From DATFWC01 sp045801465 (GTDB lineage: Bacteria; Pseudomonadota; Alphaproteobacteria; Rhizobiales; Xanthobacteraceae): 17,897 nucleotides of DNA. The DNA is taken from positions 1 to 17,897 of the forward strand of contig JBJMSU010000013.1 in the NCBI GenBank assembly GCA_045801465.1, in the 5' to 3' direction. The stretch's first letter is position 1. Every line of letters starts with the position of its first letter. The position numbers and the translations under genes are program-made. Below, piece by piece: positions 14,726 to 17,897 of this stretch. The notes beneath the pieces are model-generated. The model was not told the origin of the DNA, did no database searches, and worked only from the letters and a program-made list of their open reading frames with translations.

Positions 14726-16099
14726 GTGAGTTCATCTCGTCCCGCGCTCTCCATCGCCGAACGGCTCGCCGGCAGCATCGTTGCGCTTGACCCCGCACGC
14801 GTTCCGCAGCCGGTGCGCCGCAAGTGCGAGGAGCTGGTGATCGATGTCATCGGGCTCGCCATCGCTGCGCGCAATGAGGATTACGTGAAAGGCGCCATGG
14901 CGGCGTTCGACGACGACGGGCCGTGCACGGCGATCGGGCATGAGCGCACGATGAGCGCGGCCGGCGCCACCTTCGTCAACGGCACGGCGGTGCATGGGGA
15001 GGACTTCGACGACACGTTCGAGGGCGGCCCGGTGCATGCCGGAGCCGTCGTGGTGCCGGCCGTGCTCGCCACATGCGAGCGCTATAAGGCCGACGGAGCG
15101 GCGGCGCTCTTAGGGATCGCGGTGGGCGTGGAGACGACCTGCCGCCTGAGCTTGGTGGCGCCCAAGGCGGTTCACCGCGCCGGCTTTCACCCGACCGCCG
15201 TGTTTGGCGCGGTCGGCGCCGCCGCCGGGGTCGGCGCCGCGCTCGGCCTCGACCAGCGACAACTGGTCGACGCGCTGGGCAATGTCGGCAGCATGGCAAG
15301 CGGCATCATCGAATATCTCGCCGAAGGCGCGTGGACGAAACGCTTCCATCCCGGGTGGGCGGCGCAGTCCGGCCTACGCGCCGCGTTGCTCGGCCGTGCC
15401 GGCTTCGTCGGGCCGCGCACCGTGTTCGAAGGCGTGCACGGCTTATTCAACGGCTTCGCCCATACGAAAGACGGCGACTATGCCGCGCTGACCGGCGATT
15501 TCGGCGCTCGCTGGGTGACGGAAACGCTGGCGTTCAAGCCCTATCCATGCGGCACCATGACTCACCCGTATATCGACTGCGCCGGGCGCCTTGCGGCGCG
15601 TGGGATCGCGGCCGACGACATCGAGGAACTGGTGTGCGAGGTGGCGGAGGGGACCGTGCATCGCCTGTGGGAGCCGCTCGCCGACAAGCAGCGCCCGCCC
15701 AACGGCTATGCCGCCAAGTTCTCGACGCCCTATTGCTTGGCGGCCGGCTTGGTGCACGGCGCCGTCGGGCTCGACGCGTTCACCGACGCGGCGGTGCGCA
15801 ATGCCGGCGTGCTCGCGCTCGCCGCCAAGGTGCGCTACGAGATCGATCCGAAAAATCCCTATCCGAATGAATATACCGGCCATGTCCGCGCCGTGCTGCG
15901 CGACGGCCGCGTGGTCGAAGAACGCCAGCCGCATCTGCGCGGCGGCGGACACGAGCCGCTGACGCGCCGCGATCTCGAGGAAAAATTCACGCTCAATGCG
16001 CAGCACGGCGGGTGGACCGCTGGCCGCATCGATGCGGCGCTGGCGCTGACGCGAACGTTTTTCGGCGGGCGTATCGATCTCACGGGCCTTCGCGGGTGA
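14726..16099 (+). CDS. MmgE/PrpD family protein
   Basis: A 457-residue protein of the 2-methylcitrate dehydratase (PrpD)/cis-aconitate decarboxylase (IRG1) fold. Pocket residues known in IRG1 (recalled as D93, T97, H103, H159, K207, K272, H277) have counterparts here: D93, T97 and H104 in the DFDDT...VH motif, H155, K205 in TKRFHPGWAA, K271 and H280. It therefore looks catalytically intact; likely chemistry is dehydration, isomerisation or decarboxylation of a tri- or dicarboxylate. No PrpC or PrpB is nearby, so the methylcitrate cycle itself is not supported. The start GTG at 14726 lies 12 bases after the permease stop and gives the normal length; the open frame further upstream overlaps the permease. 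The ribosome site is weak (CGGA), suggesting coupling. Confidence 0.88.
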   Translation: MSSSRPALSIAERLAGSIVALDPARVPQPVRRKCEELVIDVIGLAIAARNEDYVKGAMAAFDDDGPCTAIGHERTMSAAGATFVNGTAVHGEDFDDTFEGGPVHAGAVVVPAVLATCERYKADGAAALLGIAVGVETTCRLSLVAPKAVHRAGFHPTAVFGAVGAAAGVGAALGLDQRQLVDALGNVGSMASGIIEYLAEGAWTKRFHPGWAAQSGLRAALLGRAGFVGPRTVFEGVHGLFNGFAHTKDGDYAALTGDFGARWVTETLAFKPYPCGTMTHPYIDCAGRLAARGIAADDIEELVCEVAEGTVHRLWEPLADKQRPPNGYAAKFSTPYCLAAGLVHGAVGLDAFTDAAVRNAGVLALAAKVRYEIDPKNPYPNEYTGHVRAVLRDGRVVEERQPHLRGGGHEPLTRRDLEEKFTLNAQHGGWTAGRIDAALALTRTFFGGRIDLTGLRG

Positions 16100-16103
16100 A
16101 GCA

Positions 16104-16180
16104 CTGGTGCCGCCGATTTGACGTTCCTACAGTGCTTGCCGCAAGTTCGTTTAGGAACTTCAAATCGAAAGCGGCACTAG
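16104..16180. promoter_or_regulatory. Long imperfect palindrome, first of a pair
   Basis: The left arm 16104-16129 begins CTGGTGCCGCCGATTTGA and ends GTTCCTA. The right arm 16152-16180 begins TAGGAACTTCAAATCG and ends GCGGCACTAG. They pair over about 24-25 of 26 positions with a 3-base bulge. It starts 5 bases after the stop of the MmgE/PrpD gene. Competing pairings exist: GCACTG (16101-16106) with CAGTGC (16130-16135), and AAGTTC (16144-16149) with GAACTT (16155-16160). There is no T-run, so it is not a classical terminator. Confidence 0.75.
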
Positions 16181-16192
16181 AACCATATAGTG

Positions 16193-16270
16193 GCTGGTGC
16201 CCCTTCGCTTCCGAAGTTCGTGTCAGAAGGGGCTGCTACGTATTACGAACTTCGGAAGCGGGGCACCAGC
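16193..16270. promoter_or_regulatory. Long palindrome covering the ribosome site of the next gene
   Basis: Positions 16193-16203 (GCTGGTGCCCC) pair perfectly with 16260-16270, and 16207-16221 (GCTTCCGAAGTTCGT) pair perfectly with 16245-16259, giving 26 base pairs with one 3-base bulge. The right arm ends at the base before ATG 16271 and contains the only candidate ribosome site (GGAAG and GGGG). A competing 8-bp stem, GCCCCTTC (16199-16206) with GAAGGGGC (16226-16233), would free the right arm. This could control translation of the dehydrogenase gene, or it may be a repeat that happened to land there. Confidence 0.75.
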
Positions 16271-17026
16271 ATGGACGGGGAAAAGGAACTCAACGGGCAG
16301 GTCGCGCTCGTCACCGGCGCGGGGCGCAATATCGGCCGCGCCATTGCGCTCGAGCTCGCCGCCGGCGGCGCCGCGATCATCGTCAACGCCCGCGCCAACA
16401 TGGCCGAGGCCCAAGCCGTGGCGGGCGAGATTGAAGCGGCGGGCGGGCGCGCGCTCGCCGTGACCGGCGATGTCGCCGATGCCACCGCCGTCAACGCCAT
16501 GGTGGACGCCGCGGTCGCGCGGTTTTCCCGCATCGACTACCTCGTCAACAACGCCGCCATGCGCGGGGAGAAGCCGCTGCAGGACATGACCTATGCGGAA
16601 TGGCGCAGCGTGCTCGACGTCACCCTCGACGGCGCCTTCCACTGCGTCAAGGCGTGTCTGCCGCATTTGAAGCAGAGCGGCGCCGGGGCGATCGTCAACA
16701 TGGGCGGCTTGAGCGCCCACGCGGGTTCGAAGGATCGCGCCCACGTATTGACTGCCAAATCCGGTCTCGCCGGGTTCACCCGCGCGCTCGCCTGCGATCT
16801 CGCCGGCGCCAATGTGACGGTGAACTGCGTCGCCCCGGGCCTCGTCACCACCGCCCGGCCGAAGGATTTCGTCGAGCCGCAGCATCACGCGATCCATCAC
16901 ACGCTGTCGGGCAAGCGCGGCGCGCCGCAGGATATTGCCACGCTCGTGCGCTTCCTGTGCGGCCCCGGCGCGCGCTACATCACCGGCCAGACCATCCATG
17001 CGAGCGGCGGCGCCTTTCTGACGTGA
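16271..17026 (+). CDS. Short-chain dehydrogenase/reductase fold protein lacking the usual catalytic residues
   Basis: A 251-residue classical-size SDR. The cofactor loop is T15-GAGRNIG22 (Asn at the usual central Gly), with LVNNAA (91-96) conserved. In the catalytic area K163 is present (TAKSG), but the Tyr four residues before it is V159, the Ser position is G146 (NMGG) and the structural Asn is T118. H158 and S148 are nearby and might substitute. The C-terminal part, with the NCVAPGLV and TGQTIHASGG segments, is normal. ATG 16271 is chosen because SDR homology starts there; the frame is open back to GTG 16190 through the palindrome. A second, canonical SDR follows after 10 bases. It may be a dehydrogenase with altered chemistry, or a non-catalytic partner. 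Confidence 0.88.
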   Translation: MDGEKELNGQVALVTGAGRNIGRAIALELAAGGAAIIVNARANMAEAQAVAGEIEAAGGRALAVTGDVADATAVNAMVDAAVARFSRIDYLVNNAAMRGEKPLQDMTYAEWRSVLDVTLDGAFHCVKACLPHLKQSGAGAIVNMGGLSAHAGSKDRAHVLTAKSGLAGFTRALACDLAGANVTVNCVAPGLVTTARPKDFVEPQHHAIHHTLSGKRGAPQDIATLVRFLCGPGARYITGQTIHASGGAFLT

Positions 17027-17036
17027 GCGAGCGCAC

Positions 17037-17804
17037 ATGACGACGCCGTTTCATCTCACCGACAAGGTCGCGGTCATCACCGGATCGAGCCGCGGCATCG
17101 GCCGCGCCATCGCCGAGAGCATGGCGGCGCTCGGCGCCAAGGTGGTGATCTCGAGCCGCAAGGCGGAGGCGTGCGAGGCGGTCGCCCGCGAGATTGCCGA
17201 GAAAGGCGGCGAAGCCGCCGCCATCCCCTGCAACATCTCGCGCAAGGCCGAGGTCGAAGCGCTGGTCGAGAAAACCAACGCTCGGTTCGGCCGCATCGAC
17301 ATCCTGGTCTGCAACGCCGCCGTCAACCCGGTGTTCGGGCCGTTGCTTCATCTCACCGACGAGGCCTTCGACAAGGTCATCGGCGCCAACGTCAAGAGCA
17401 ACCTGTGGCTCTGCAACCTCGTCATCCCGGGCATGGCGGCGCGCGGCGGCGGCGCCGTGATCGTCGTCTCGTCCATTGCCGGCCTGCGCGGCACCGACAT
17501 GCTCGGGATTTACGGAATCTCCAAGGCGGCGGATTTCGCCCTCGTGCGCAATCTCGCGGTCGAGTGGGGCCCGCGCAACGTGCGCGTCAACGCCATCGCG
17601 CCGGGAATCGTCAAGACCGATTTCGCCCGCGCGCTGTGGGAGAACGAGGAGCTGATGAAGCGGCGCAATGCGGCAACCCCGCTGCGCCGCATCGGCTCGC
17701 CTGAGGAGATCGGATCGGTGGCGGCCTTCCTAGCCTCGCCGGCCGCGAGCTTCATCACCGGCCAGATCATCGTGGCCGACGGCGGCGTGACCATCAGCTC
17801 GTAG
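17037..17804 (+). CDS. Short-chain dehydrogenase/reductase, canonical
   Basis: A 255-residue SDR with all expected elements: cofactor loop T15-GSSRGIG22, CNAAVN (92-97), structural N118, catalytic S146 in VVSS, and Y159-GIS-K163. The C-terminal NAIAPGIVKTDF and ITGQIIVADGG segments are typical. R41 after the second beta strand (ISSR) hints at NADP preference, which is weak evidence. It probably oxidises or reduces a hydroxyl/keto group in the same pathway as the acyl-CoA genes upstream. It begins 10 bases after the other SDR, with a poor ribosome site, so the two may be translated together and could even form a mixed oligomer. It is the last gene of the plus-strand cluster in this window. Confidence 0.94.
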   Translation: MTTPFHLTDKVAVITGSSRGIGRAIAESMAALGAKVVISSRKAEACEAVAREIAEKGGEAAAIPCNISRKAEVEALVEKTNARFGRIDILVCNAAVNPVFGPLLHLTDEAFDKVIGANVKSNLWLCNLVIPGMAARGGGAVIVVSSIAGLRGTDMLGIYGISKAADFALVRNLAVEWGPRNVRVNAIAPGIVKTDFARALWENEELMKRRNAATPLRRIGSPEEIGSVAAFLASPAASFITGQIIVADGGVTISS

Positions 17805-17837
17805 CGTCAACGGCACACCGCTTCCACACGCTCGTCT

Positions 17838-17897
17838 TGCGCGGGCGAGCCGCCACAGCGGCGAGGGTTGGCCCGCGCATCTCGCTTAGGTGGGCAT
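17838..17897. repeat. REP-like palindromic element, cut by the window end
   Basis: The arms TGCGCGGGC (17838-17846) and GCCCGCGCA (17871-17879) are perfect, with an inner hairpin GCCGC-CACA-GCGGC. It shares CGAGCCGC-N4-GCGGCGAGGG with the element at 1754-1858 and CATCTCGCTTAGG with the element at 6223-6314. It lies 33 bases after the last dehydrogenase gene and might also protect the 3' end of the transcript. It may continue past the window. Confidence 0.8.

Noticed and set aside
16104..16270. Classical intrinsic terminators
   Set aside because: Neither stem is followed by a T-run, and the second is followed immediately by a start codon.

Overview
The window is GC-rich DNA, densely coded, with palindromic intergenic repeats and several ABC importers placed beside acyl-CoA enzymes. 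This combination suggests an alphaproteobacterium of the Hyphomicrobiales (Bradyrhizobium, Rhodoplanes or Xanthobacteraceae-like). That placement is inference from style; no rRNA or marker gene is present. I see no tRNA, rRNA, CRISPR array, transposase or transcriptional regulator.

Layout. (1) Positions 1-499: the 3' part of a Bug/TctC-type periplasmic receptor on the + strand, cut by the window edge. (2) Positions 654-6175, all on the minus strand and read right to left: a carboxymuconolactone-decarboxylase/AhpD-like protein, an ABC ATPase (4-base stop/start overlap), an NMT1/SsuA-type binding protein, two ABC permeases and an alpha/beta hydrolase. This looks like one operon for import and processing of a small organic, perhaps aromatic or N/S-containing, compound. 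(3) Positions 6176-6486: a divergent control region of 311 bases holding palindromes. (4) Positions 6487-17804, all on the + strand: a family III CoA-transferase, an enoyl-CoA hydratase-like protein, an ABC ATPase with TOBE-like tail, three tandem paralogous Tat-type binding proteins, a fused two-domain permease, an MmgE/PrpD protein and two short-chain dehydrogenases. This looks like uptake of a carboxylic acid, CoA activation, and hydration/dehydration plus oxidation.

The two clusters diverge from one region but use different transporter classes: taurine/nitrate/sulfonate type on the left, and ferric/polyamine-fold type, probably for an organic acid, on the right. The real substrates cannot be read from sequence.

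Points most worth a second look: two tandem long palindromes (16104-16180 and 16193-16270) of near-equal size, the second ending exactly at the start codon of the first dehydrogenase and able to fold in two competing ways; that dehydrogenase lacks the Asn, Ser and Tyr of the usual catalytic tetrad; one ATPase and permease are served by three tandem receptors, two of them about 80% identical; and a palindromic repeat lies inside the open reading frame of a permease, so it is probably translated as an N-terminal extension.
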